Below the pieces are notes generated by a model, which did not search any database, was not told the DNA's origin, and saw only the letters and a program-made list of their open reading frames with translations. A program made the position numbers and the translations under genes. From NCBI GenBank assembly GCA_023248635.1, contig JAHFED010000002.1:1-33869 (forward strand): a stretch of DNA of 33,869 bases. The letters are read 5' to 3'. This DNA is from Myxococcales bacterium (lineage in GTDB: Bacteria > Myxococcota > UBA727 > VGSZ01). Below are positions 18,133-25,133 of this stretch, in pieces; position 1 is the stretch's first letter, and every line of letters begins with the position of its first letter.

Positions 18133-18285
18133 TTAGCAGGCTGCTGAAAAACGAAGTTTTGAGGCAGACGCGTCCTTGGGAGGGAGGCTCGTCGAGGCTT
18201 CGCCTCGACGAGGGAGGGTCTGGGACAGACCCTCCGGAAGTACCGCAGGGTGCGAAAAACGGAGTTTTTCCGCACCCTGTTAGGC
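18133..18285. repeat. Cluster of four hairpins downstream of fabZ (REP/BIME-like element)
   Basis: Four inverted repeats lie within about 150 bases. An imperfect one runs at about 18141-18165 (AAAAC-GAA-GTTTT core with outer CTGC/GCAG). A perfect 11-bp stem with loop TTC has arms 18188-18198 and 18202-18212. A perfect 10-bp stem with loop GGA has arms 18213-18222 and 18226-18235. A 15-bp stem with a single bulged C and loop GGA has arms 18246-18260 and 18264-18279. Both ends carry TTAG (18133 and about 18280), and the outer two hairpins resemble each other (GCAGG.TGC...GAAAAACG.AGTTTT). None has a downstream T-run, so this is not a typical intrinsic terminator. A palindromic mobile repeat is more likely. 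Confidence 0.75.
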
Positions 18286-18306
18286 TGGCGGCTCAGGGAG
18301 GTCCTC

Positions 18307-18558
18307 ATGCGCCCGCTCGCTCTTGCCCTCGTCGCGCTTTTCGCCACCGCTGGGGCCGCTGAAACAACGCCGGCGGCGCCGGCGGCGGCGCCGGCTCCTG
18401 CCGCGAGCGCTGAAGCACCCGCGCCCTCGCCTCCCCCGAAGCAGCCCCGGAAGAAGGGCAAGCAAAAGGCCGCCCGGGCCGGGGTGCAGGCCAAGCAGAG
18501 CAACACGACAAAAACGGCGTCCCTGAAAGACCAACTGGCGGCCGAGAAGCAAAAGTAG
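18307..18558 (+). CDS. Small secreted Ala/Pro/Lys-rich protein
   Basis: The product is 83 residues. ATG 18307 is preceded by a good ribosome-binding site (AGGGAGG, about 18295-18301). An N-terminal signal peptide (MRPLALALVALFATAGAAE) is followed by an Ala/Pro stretch and a Lys/Gln/Thr-rich basic end (PRKKGKQKAARAG; final KDQLAAEKQK). No catalytic motif or family is recognisable. A periplasmic, nucleic-acid- or wall-binding peptide is conceivable but unsupported. An in-frame upstream start at 18250 would place the third hairpin inside the gene and is less likely. Confidence 0.55.
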   Translation: MRPLALALVALFATAGAAETTPAAPAAAPAPAASAEAPAPSPPPKQPRKKGKQKAARAGVQAKQSNTTKTASLKDQLAAEKQK

Positions 18559-18646
18559 GCGCCGCTGCTCACCACCAGCGTCGACGGCGGTCGTCACGGC
18601 GACCGGGCACCTTGCTGGCGGCGGCGCGACGCGCCAGACCCGGGGC

Positions 18647-20785
18647 GTGATTCCCGAGGAGATCATCGCCGAGATCAAGAGGCGCGCCGACATCGGCGCC
18701 GTGATTGGGCGCGCCGTGAAACTGAAGAAGAGCGGGCGCAACCTCACGGGCCTCTGCCCCTTTCACAGCGAAAAAACCCCGAGCTTCAACGTCCGTCCCG
18801 ACGAAGGATTTTTCTACTGCTTTGGCTGCAAGGCCGCCGGCGACGTCGTCGAATTCGTGGTGCGCTCCTCGGGCCGCGGCTTTCTCGATGTGCTCACCGA
18901 GCTGGCCGCAGAGACCGGGGTGGTGCTTCCGCACGTCGAGCTCTCCGCCGAAGAGACGGCCGCCCAGAAGGAAAAGAAAAGGCTGCTGCACATCTGCGAG
19001 CTCGCCCAGGTCTTCTTTCGCACCCGCCTCAGCGTCGCCTCCGCCAACGACGAGGGACGCGCCGCGCGCGCCTATCTCAAAGACGTACGCACGCTCGACG
19101 AACGCGCCGTCGACGACTTCGGCCTCGGCTTTGGTGGCAGCGGCGATCGGGCCTTGCGCGATTTCTTGGTGTCGCAGGGGCTCTCCATCGACGACGGCGT
19201 GGCTGCCGGCGTGCTCGCCCGCGGCGAACGCGGTGACTACGATTTTTTCCGCCAGCGCATCACCATCCCCATCCGCAACCACCGCGGTGAGATCATCAGC
19301 TTTGGCGGTCGTATCTTTGGAGACGCCGCCGAAGGACGACCCAAATACCTCAACGGCCCTCAGAGCCCGGTCTACGACAAGGCCAATACACTCTATGGTC
19401 TTTACGAGGCACAAGCCGCCCTGAAACAGGGCAAGCCCGCGGTGCTCGTCGAGGGCTACTTCGACGTCATCGCCGTGCACCGGGCAGGATTGCCCACCGC
19501 CGTCGCCCCCTGCGGCACCAGCCTCACGCCCCGTCACGTCGACGAGATCAAGAAGCGCGTCGAGCGCTCGCGCGTCATCCTTTGCCTCGACGCCGACAAG
19601 GCCGGTAAAGAGGCGGCCGACAAAGCAGTCAAGATGCTGCTGAGCGCCGGCGTCGAAGTTGGGCTGGTGTTGCTGCCCGACAAAGATCCCGACCAAATGG
19701 TGAATGCCGGCAATGCCGAGCTGCTCAACCGCATGATTCTCGACGCGCCGGGCGCCCTCGATGCCCTCGTCAAAGACGCGCAGCAGTCGAACACCAAGCC
19801 GCAGCACCTCAAGAAGATCGCCATCGATCGCGTCGCCGGCTTCGTCGCTGTCGCCGTCAACCCCATCATTCGCGACATCGCTATCACGCAGATGGAAACT
19901 GCATTCAGTATGGCTCCGAACAAGTTTCGGGAATATATTGAAGATGGACGTTACCGCGACGTTTCACCGTCTGCCCCCAAGCCCGAGCGATCGGCGGCCG
20001 CAAGTTCTTTGCCTTCAGGCCGGGCCGCGGCGCCAATCCAGCGCAGCCCCGCGACGACGACGACGACGAATTGGGCTGCTTCGGCGCGTCCGCGTTCTCC
20101 GGCGCCGCGGCGCCCGGCCTTCAACGACATCGAAGTGCAGCTCGCAAAGATCGTGCTCTGTCATCCCGAGCTTGCCCCGCGGGTGGCGCTGTTGTTGCCC
20201 CATGTGCAGAGCGTGGAGCTCAAACGTTTCGTCGGCGCCGTCGTCGATGGCTTGGTGCGCTTTCACGACGTGGCACCGCGCGAGGTCTTGCCCCGCGTCG
20301 CCGTCTCGCCGCGTGGACACCTGATCGCTATCGCCGATCGCGTGCGCCTCGATGGACCTGATCGCACCCTGGGTCTGACCACGGCGCTCTCGATGGTCGA
20401 AGCCATCTCTGCCGACTTCCTCGAACGCCACAGCCTCGAGGCCCGCCTGGGCGCCCTGCAGCCCGCCCTCGCCCGCGCCGACGAAGCGCAGGACCACACC
20501 GAGCGCAAGCGCTTGCTCAACGAGCAGAAGGCCATCGTCGCCGCGCTGCAGGCCCTCGACGCCCCCGGGATCGCCAAGCCCCTGCGCGCCTCGGTGGCCC
20601 GCGTCGTCGACGCCCTGCCCGCGCCGCCGACGCCGCCGCCGTCGGTGTTCACGCACGTCGCCGCTGCCCCGCCGGCCCCGCCCGCAATGGAGTCCGCGAT
20701 GGCCGTGCGTGTGCCGGCGGATTCCATCCTTCCCGAAGAGCCGCCCTGGGCCGGCGACGCCGAAGATGATCCCTGGGCCGTGTGA
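18647..20785 (+). CDS. dnaG: DnaG primase
   Basis: DnaG makes RNA primers for replication and binds DnaB helicase through its C-terminus. The zinc-binding domain has Cys37, His40, Cys58 and Cys61 (CHC2). The Toprim core has Glu269 in VLVEGYFDV and Asp315/Asp317 in CLDADKAG, and PDKDPDQM follows. The 712-residue protein is longer than many primases (~580-600). A Pro/Ser/Ala-rich linker at about residues 440-490 precedes the helicase-binding domain, and a second Ala/Pro-rich stretch leads to an acidic end (EDDPWAV). The GTG start at 18647 fits the family's N-terminus (IPEEIIAEIK). rpoD and rpsU, common neighbours, are absent; structured repeats lie on both sides. Confidence 0.96.
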   Translation: MIPEEIIAEIKRRADIGAVIGRAVKLKKSGRNLTGLCPFHSEKTPSFNVRPDEGFFYCFGCKAAGDVVEFVVRSSGRGFLDVLTELAAETGVVLPHVELSAEETAAQKEKKRLLHICELAQVFFRTRLSVASANDEGRAARAYLKDVRTLDERAVDDFGLGFGGSGDRALRDFLVSQGLSIDDGVAAGVLARGERGDYDFFRQRITIPIRNHRGEIISFGGRIFGDAAEGRPKYLNGPQSPVYDKANTLYGLYEAQAALKQGKPAVLVEGYFDVIAVHRAGLPTAVAPCGTSLTPRHVDEIKKRVERSRVILCLDADKAGKEAADKAVKMLLSAGVEVGLVLLPDKDPDQMVNAGNAELLNRMILDAPGALDALVKDAQQSNTKPQHLKKIAIDRVAGFVAVAVNPIIRDIAITQMETAFSMAPNKFREYIEDGRYRDVSPSAPKPERSAAASSLPSGRAAAPIQRSPATTTTTNWAASARPRSPAPRRPAFNDIEVQLAKIVLCHPELAPRVALLLPHVQSVELKRFVGAVVDGLVRFHDVAPREVLPRVAVSPRGHLIAIADRVRLDGPDRTLGLTTALSMVEAISADFLERHSLEARLGALQPALARADEAQDHTERKRLLNEQKAIVAALQALDAPGIAKPLRASVARVVDALPAPPTPPPSVFTHVAAAPPAPPAMESAMAVRVPADSILPEEPPWAGDAEDDPWAV

Positions 20786-20887
20786 TCCCCGATCTCGCTG
20801 AACTTCGACCGCGGAGCGGTCTCGTTCAGCTCCGCCGGGGATGCGCTGCTGGAGGTCTGATGCAGACCTCCAGCAGCGCCGGCGGAG
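20785..20887. repeat. Two back-to-back hairpins directly at the dnaG stop codon
   Basis: The first hairpin begins in the last base of the dnaG stop and spans 20785-20842. It has ATCCCCG/CGGGGAT outer arms, GCTGAAC/GTTCAGC middle arms and a GACCGC-GGA-GCGGTC tip. The second follows with no gap: a perfect 17-bp stem, arms 20843-20859 and 20863-20879, with a three-base ATG loop. An alternative pairing, CTCCGCCG (20830-20837) with CGGCGGAG (20880-20887), would break the first hairpin and extend the second. There is no T-run. The tip GGAGGTCTG/CAGACCTCC resembles the 10-bp hairpin at 18213-18235. Confidence 0.8.
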
Positions 20888-21134
20888 CCGGACGCGGGGC
20901 CCCCCACCAACTCCGCGTTCCGCGGGCGCGCTTCGCGCGCGTCTTCCAGCTCGGATCAAGCGGACGCGGGGTGAGGCGCGCAGTGGAGCATCGGTCGATC
21001 TACGGAGGGCCCGCGAGCGAGAAAGTGCGCGCGTCGTCGACGATAAGAATGTTGCGTGCGCCAATGCACGGCGACGACGACGCCGGCGGGGGATCCCCGG
21101 TTGGGTCCAGCGAGCGCGGTGCTAGGAAGCGAGC
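20888..21134. other. Intergenic stretch before the carboxypeptidase-regulatory-like gene
   Basis: There is no gene I can support here. Two short inverted repeats with TTC loops occur: CCGCG-TTC-CGCGG at 20913-20925 and GCGCGC-TTC-GCGCGC at 20926-20940. A short A/T-richer patch around 21042-21056 (GATAAGAATGTTG) could be part of a promoter for the downstream gene, but I see no matching -35. A clear ribosome-binding site, AGGAAG, lies at 21123-21128. Confidence 0.4.
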
Positions 21135-22760
21135 ATGCACACGCCCGCTCGCTCGACCTTTCGCGTGTTCCTTCCCTCGGCGTTGCTGGCGCTGACCGCC
21201 GTCGCTGCCGTCTCGTCACCTTCGTGCAACTGCGATGACGAGTTGCTCTCGACACCCGGTTCGCTGCGGGGCGTGGTGTGCAGCACCGCGACGGGTGCTC
21301 CGCTGGCCAACATCAAAGTGACCATCGTCGACGGCCGCGGCAAGAGCCACGAAACGACCACCGACGCCACCGGCGTCTACCGCGGCGAACGCCTCGGCGC
21401 CGGCGCCGGCACCGTCACCGTCGACGAAGGCAATCTGGTGGCCCGCATCTACGACGTCGAAATCGATCCCCTAGAGGAGGCCGAGATCATCGACTCCACC
21501 TGCCACGATGCCGAGCCGCCGCCGCCGCCGCCCGGGGGCTCGGTCTCGGGCTGCATCTGTGACGAAGCTGTGGGCTCCTGGGTCGCCGGCGCCAACGTCT
21601 TCGTGCTCACAGCCACCGGGGGCGTCGTCGTGACCGCCACCGACGAGGTGGGCTGCTTCCTTCTCGAAGGGGTGCCGCCGGGCGCCCAGGTGCTCAAGGT
21701 CGAAAAGGGAGCGTTCTTCGAAGAGCACGAGGTCGACGTCGTCGTCGGCCAGGACCGCGCGCTGCCGGTGGAGGACGTGTGCGAACCAACGCCGCTCCCA
21801 CCGCCCGGCGACGTCGGCAGCGTCGAGGGCCGTGTGTGTGCCCCCGACGGTGTCACTTGGCTCTCGGCCGCCGATGCCTTCGTGGTGCGCAGCGATGGCA
21901 CCCGCGTGGCCACATCCACCGACGTCGACGGCCACTACCACATCGACGGCGTCCCGGTCGGCGACCAGGTGGTCGAGATCATCAAGGGGAGCTTCACGGC
22001 ATCGATCCCTGTCACCATCACCAGCGGGGTCACCACCGTCATCCCCGACGATGAATGCCAGCTCGCCGCCGAGAACCTGCACATCGCCGTCGTCACCGGC
22101 GACTACGACCGCGTGCAAGAGGTCCTCGACGATCTGGGCATCGAGAGCGGCGACGTCGACACCTACCCGAGCTCTGTGTTCGACAGCGCCTGGACCGAGG
22201 ACCTCCTCGCCGATCGCACGCGCCTCTTCGGCTACGACATCGTGTTCCTGAATTGCGGTCTCGGCGACCTCCCCTTCACGGCGCACTTCTTCAACGTGAT
22301 TCCCGAGCAGTCCCTGCAGAACCTGCGCGACTTCGTGTCCCAAGGTGGCAGCGTCTACGCGTCGGACTGGGCCTACTACGTCGTCGAGAAGGCCTGGCCC
22401 GACTTCATCGCCTTCCGCGGCGACGACGCCGTGGGCGGCAGCGCCAAGGTCGGTTTCGCGCCGCAGACCGTCACCGCCCTCGTCGTCGACGCGCCCATGT
22501 CCTTCGCCCTCGGGCAAAACTCGATGGAGCTGCACTATCCCTTGTCAGCCTGGGTCGTCATCGACGACGCGTCGCCGTCGACGACGGTCTATATCCGAGG
22601 CGACGCCGAGCTCGACAGCGGCACGGTGCTCACCAACGTGCCGCACACCGTGGCCTTTCGGCCGGGCAGCGGGCGCGTGTTGTTCACCTCCTTTCACCAA
22701 GAGCCGGGCATCAACCCCGACATGCAGCGCGTGTTGCAGCTGTTGATCTTCGAGCTCTGA
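21135..22760 (+). CDS. Secreted protein: three carboxypeptidase-regulatory-like domains plus amidotransferase-like domain
   Basis: The product is 541 residues. An N-terminal signal (LLALTAVAAVSS) is followed by SCNCDD; the Cys context is not a classical lipobox, so lipid attachment is uncertain. Three repeats of about 90 residues follow, starting GSLRGVVC, GSVSGCIC and GSVEGRVC, each with a later T(D/T)xxGxY/CF-type strand and GVPxGxQVxxxxKG. They are carboxypeptidase-regulatory-like (prealbumin-like) domains separated by Pro-rich spacers (PPPPPPGG). The last ~225 residues (LHIAVVTGDYDRVQEVL, GYDIVFLNCGLGD, LRDFVSQGGSVYASDWAY) look like a class I glutamine amidotransferase-like/ThuA-type Rossmann fold. 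No complete catalytic triad is evident. Its role is unknown; a surface carbohydrate- or ligand-binding protein is plausible. Confidence 0.75.
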   Translation: MHTPARSTFRVFLPSALLALTAVAAVSSPSCNCDDELLSTPGSLRGVVCSTATGAPLANIKVTIVDGRGKSHETTTDATGVYRGERLGAGAGTVTVDEGNLVARIYDVEIDPLEEAEIIDSTCHDAEPPPPPPGGSVSGCICDEAVGSWVAGANVFVLTATGGVVVTATDEVGCFLLEGVPPGAQVLKVEKGAFFEEHEVDVVVGQDRALPVEDVCEPTPLPPPGDVGSVEGRVCAPDGVTWLSAADAFVVRSDGTRVATSTDVDGHYHIDGVPVGDQVVEIIKGSFTASIPVTITSGVTTVIPDDECQLAAENLHIAVVTGDYDRVQEVLDDLGIESGDVDTYPSSVFDSAWTEDLLADRTRLFGYDIVFLNCGLGDLPFTAHFFNVIPEQSLQNLRDFVSQGGSVYASDWAYYVVEKAWPDFIAFRGDDAVGGSAKVGFAPQTVTALVVDAPMSFALGQNSMELHYPLSAWVVIDDASPSTTVYIRGDAELDSGTVLTNVPHTVAFRPGSGRVLFTSFHQEPGINPDMQRVLQLLIFEL

Positions 22761-22768
22761 TCCCGCGG

Positions 22769-24001
22769 ATGAGCGCGCGCTACCGTCGGGCGCTCGAGCG
22801 CTTGTTGTCGTCGCCGACGCTGCCGAAGCTCGGGCTGACCCGCATGCGCGCCTTGGCCGCGGCACTGGGCGATCCGCAGCAGCACTTTGGTGTGCTGCAC
22901 ATCGCCGGCACCAAGGGCAAGGGCAGCACGGCGGCGATGTCGGCGGCGATGTTGAGAGCCGCCGGCCACCGGGTGGGCTTGACGACGAGCCCCCACCTCC
23001 TCAGCGCTCGTGAGCGCATCGTGATCGACGACGTCCTCATCGACGAAGCCACCTTCTGTGCTCTGGAGGAGCGCGTGCACCAGGCGGCGCTCTCTCTCGA
23101 TGCCACGCTCGAGGTGCCCTCCTTCTTCGAGCGGCTCATCGCGATGGCCTTGTGTGCCTTCGCCAACGCCGAAGTCGACGTCGCCGTCGTCGAGACGGGC
23201 TTGGGGGGGCGCCTCGATGCCACCAACATCCTGAACCCGGTGGCGACGGCCATCACCCGCCTCGGCATCGATCACCGCGAGTTCCTCGGCGACACCCTGG
23301 CTGCCATCGCCACGGAGAAGGCCGGCATCTTCAAGCGCGGTGCTCCAGCCCTCACCATCGCCCAAGCAGACGAAGCCATGCAGGCCTTGCAGCGGGTCGG
23401 CGCCGCCGTCGGCGTCGCCGTCGACGTCGTCGCTCTCGATCCCAGCTTGCGTCCGGCCCTCTTTGGAGCGCACCAGATCGAAAACGCCAGCCTGGCGGTG
23501 GCCCTGGTGCGGGCCGGCGGCTTCGACGTCGACGACGATGCGGTGGCTGCTGGCCTGGCCGCGGTGCGGTGGCCGGGGCGCTATGAGCTCGTGTCGGTAC
23601 AGCCCCTCGTCGTTCTCGACGGCGCGCACAACCCCGAGAGCGCCCGCGTCCTTGTGCAGGCGCTCGACGCCGATCCCCGCCTGCGCGGGCTCCCGCGACA
23701 CCTGGTGGTCGGCATGAGCCGCGGGCACGACGTCGGCGCCTTTGTCGACATCCTCGCGCCGGGTGCTCGATCGATCATCGCGGCCCGCGCCCAGCAACCC
23801 CGCGCCCTGCCCGCCGCAGACATTGCCCGCGCAGCCTCGCGTTCCCTGGTCGTGGACGTCATCGACGACGTCGGCCACGCCGTCATGGTGGCCACGAGGC
23901 GGGGGGGCGCCGTCGTCGTCACCGGCTCCCTCTTTGTCGTCGGCGAAGCCCGCTCCCTCTTTTTCGCCATGCCACGCGATGGAGCCCGGCCCGCGTATTG
24001 A
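22769..24001 (+). CDS. folC: FolC, folylpolyglutamate/dihydrofolate synthase
   Basis: FolC adds glutamate to (dihydro)folate using ATP. The 410-residue product carries the P-loop HIAGTKGKGST (residues 44-54), TTSPHL, ETGLGGRLDATN, the LGIDHREFLGDT...EKAGIFK segment and the C-terminal-domain motif LDGAHNPES. ATG 22769 starts eight bases after the preceding stop. A longer upstream frame is an Arg-rich shadow of the neighbouring gene. The Mur ligase fold is complete. An accD gene, its neighbour in some bacteria, is absent. The gene converges on prs with 20 bases between stops. Confidence 0.95.
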   Translation: MSARYRRALERLLSSPTLPKLGLTRMRALAAALGDPQQHFGVLHIAGTKGKGSTAAMSAAMLRAAGHRVGLTTSPHLLSARERIVIDDVLIDEATFCALEERVHQAALSLDATLEVPSFFERLIAMALCAFANAEVDVAVVETGLGGRLDATNILNPVATAITRLGIDHREFLGDTLAAIATEKAGIFKRGAPALTIAQADEAMQALQRVGAAVGVAVDVVALDPSLRPALFGAHQIENASLAVALVRAGGFDVDDDAVAAGLAAVRWPGRYELVSVQPLVVLDGAHNPESARVLVQALDADPRLRGLPRHLVVGMSRGHDVGAFVDILAPGARSIIAARAQQPRALPAADIARAASRSLVVDVIDDVGHAVMVATRRGGAVVVTGSLFVVGEARSLFFAMPRDGARPAY

Positions 24002-24021
24002 TGCTCCAAAGGTGACCGTGC

Positions 24022-24984
24022 TCAGGTGAAGAGGGTCGAGATGGACTCTCCGGTGTGCACCCTCTTGATGGCTTCGCCGACCAGCGGGGCCACCGAGAGG
24101 GAACGGATGCGCGACGACGACGCCTCGGGTTTGGGGGCGATGGTGTCGGTGACGACGAGCTCCTTCAGCGGCGAGCCCGAGATGCGCTCGAGAGCGGGCC
24201 CCGAGAGCACGGCATGGGTCGCGTAGGCCCAGACGTCGCGGGCGCCCGACGACACCACCGCGCGGGCGGCCTGGGCGAGCGTTCCTGCGGTGTCGACCAT
24301 GTCGTCGATGATGATCGCCCGCTTGCCGTCGACGTCGCCGATGATGTTCATGACCTCGGCGACGTTGGGTCCGGTGCGGCGCTTGTCGATGATGGCGAGG
24401 GAACACTGCAAGCGCTTGGCGTAGGCCCGGGCCCGCTCGACGCCACCCGCGTCGGGAGCAACGATGACGACGTCGCTGGAGTCCGGGGATCCGCCGAAGC
24501 CGAAGCGCTCTTTGAGATCGAGCATCATCACCGGCATCGCATAGAGGTGATCGAAGGGGACGTCGAAGAAGCCCTGGATTTGGCCGGCGTGCAGGTCCAT
24601 CGAGATGACCCGTGTGGCCCCGGCTTTCGAGAGCAGATCGGCGACGAGCTTCGCGGTGATCGGGGCGCGCGGAGCGACCTTCCGGTCCTGTCGGCCGTAG
24701 CCGTAGTAGGGGATGACGGCGGTGATCTCCTCGGCGCTGGCCCGCTTCAGGGCATCGATCATCACCAACATCTCCATGAGGTGCTCGTTCACCGGCGACG
24801 ACGTCGACTGCAGCACGAAGGTGTGCTGTCCCCGCACGCTCTCATCGATCTCGACCAGCACTTCGCCGTCCGAGAAGCGGGTCACGCGCGAACGGCCCAG
24901 TGGCGTCTCGAGATAGCGACTCACCGCCTCGGCCAGGGCGCGGTTCGAGTTGCCGGTGAAGATCTTGATCTCGTCGCTGTGCAT
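24022..24984 (-). CDS. prs: Ribose-phosphate pyrophosphokinase (PRPP synthetase)
   Basis: Prs makes PRPP from ribose 5-phosphate and ATP for nucleotide, His, Trp and NAD synthesis. The 320-residue length is typical. Motifs are FSDGE, the YGYGRQDRKVAPRAPITAK segment, MDLHAGQIQGFFD, VAPDAGGVERARAYAK, DKRRTGPN and the PRPP loop IIIDDMVDTAGT (about residues 222-233). ATG 24984 has GGAG six bases upstream on its strand. An open frame reaches further upstream to 25350 but is Arg/Pro-rich and not Prs-like. It is divergent from the DUF692 gene. Confidence 0.97.
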   Translation of the reverse strand: MHSDEIKIFTGNSNRALAEAVSRYLETPLGRSRVTRFSDGEVLVEIDESVRGQHTFVLQSTSSPVNEHLMEMLVMIDALKRASAEEITAVIPYYGYGRQDRKVAPRAPITAKLVADLLSKAGATRVISMDLHAGQIQGFFDVPFDHLYAMPVMMLDLKERFGFGGSPDSSDVVIVAPDAGGVERARAYAKRLQCSLAIIDKRRTGPNVAEVMNIIGDVDGKRAIIIDDMVDTAGTLAQAARAVVSSGARDVWAYATHAVLSGPALERISGSPLKELVVTDTIAPKPEASSSRIRSLSVAPLVGEAIKRVHTGESISTLFT

Positions 24985-25133
24985 GTCTGGCTCCGTCGTC
25001 GTCGATCTCAGGCACCGGGCGGCACTCTGCGCGTCCCTTGCCGAAGCTGTCAAAGAAGGCACCTCCAGGCCCCAAACTTCGTCGCGCCGCCGACCCCCGT
25101 TGTCGACGAGACCGACGTCGGCAGACTGAGGCG
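24985..25133. other. Divergent spacer between prs and the DUF692 gene; contains a 48-codon ORF
   Basis: This spacer should hold the promoters for both genes. On the plus strand an ATG at 24983 opens a 48-codon frame that ends at 25129, four bases before the DUF692 start. It has one Cys and a C-terminal Asp (end PTSAD). It lacks a visible ribosome-binding site and is Ser/Arg/Pro-rich, so it is more likely to be noncoding. I list it because iron enzymes of this family often act on small peptides encoded next door. Confidence 0.25.

Noticed and set aside
18250-18306. Upstream start for the small secreted protein
   Set aside because: It would place the third hairpin inside the coding region and bury the signal peptide. 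The Shine-Dalgarno at 18295 favours ATG 18307.
20843-20879. Rho-independent terminator of dnaG
   Set aside because: The stem is perfect but is followed by GC-rich sequence with no T-run. A repeat or an RNA stabiliser is more likely.
22694-24406. 570-codon minus-strand open frame covering folC and the prs 3' end
   Set aside because: It is His/Arg/Gly-rich, without motifs, and overlaps two genes with complete catalytic motifs.
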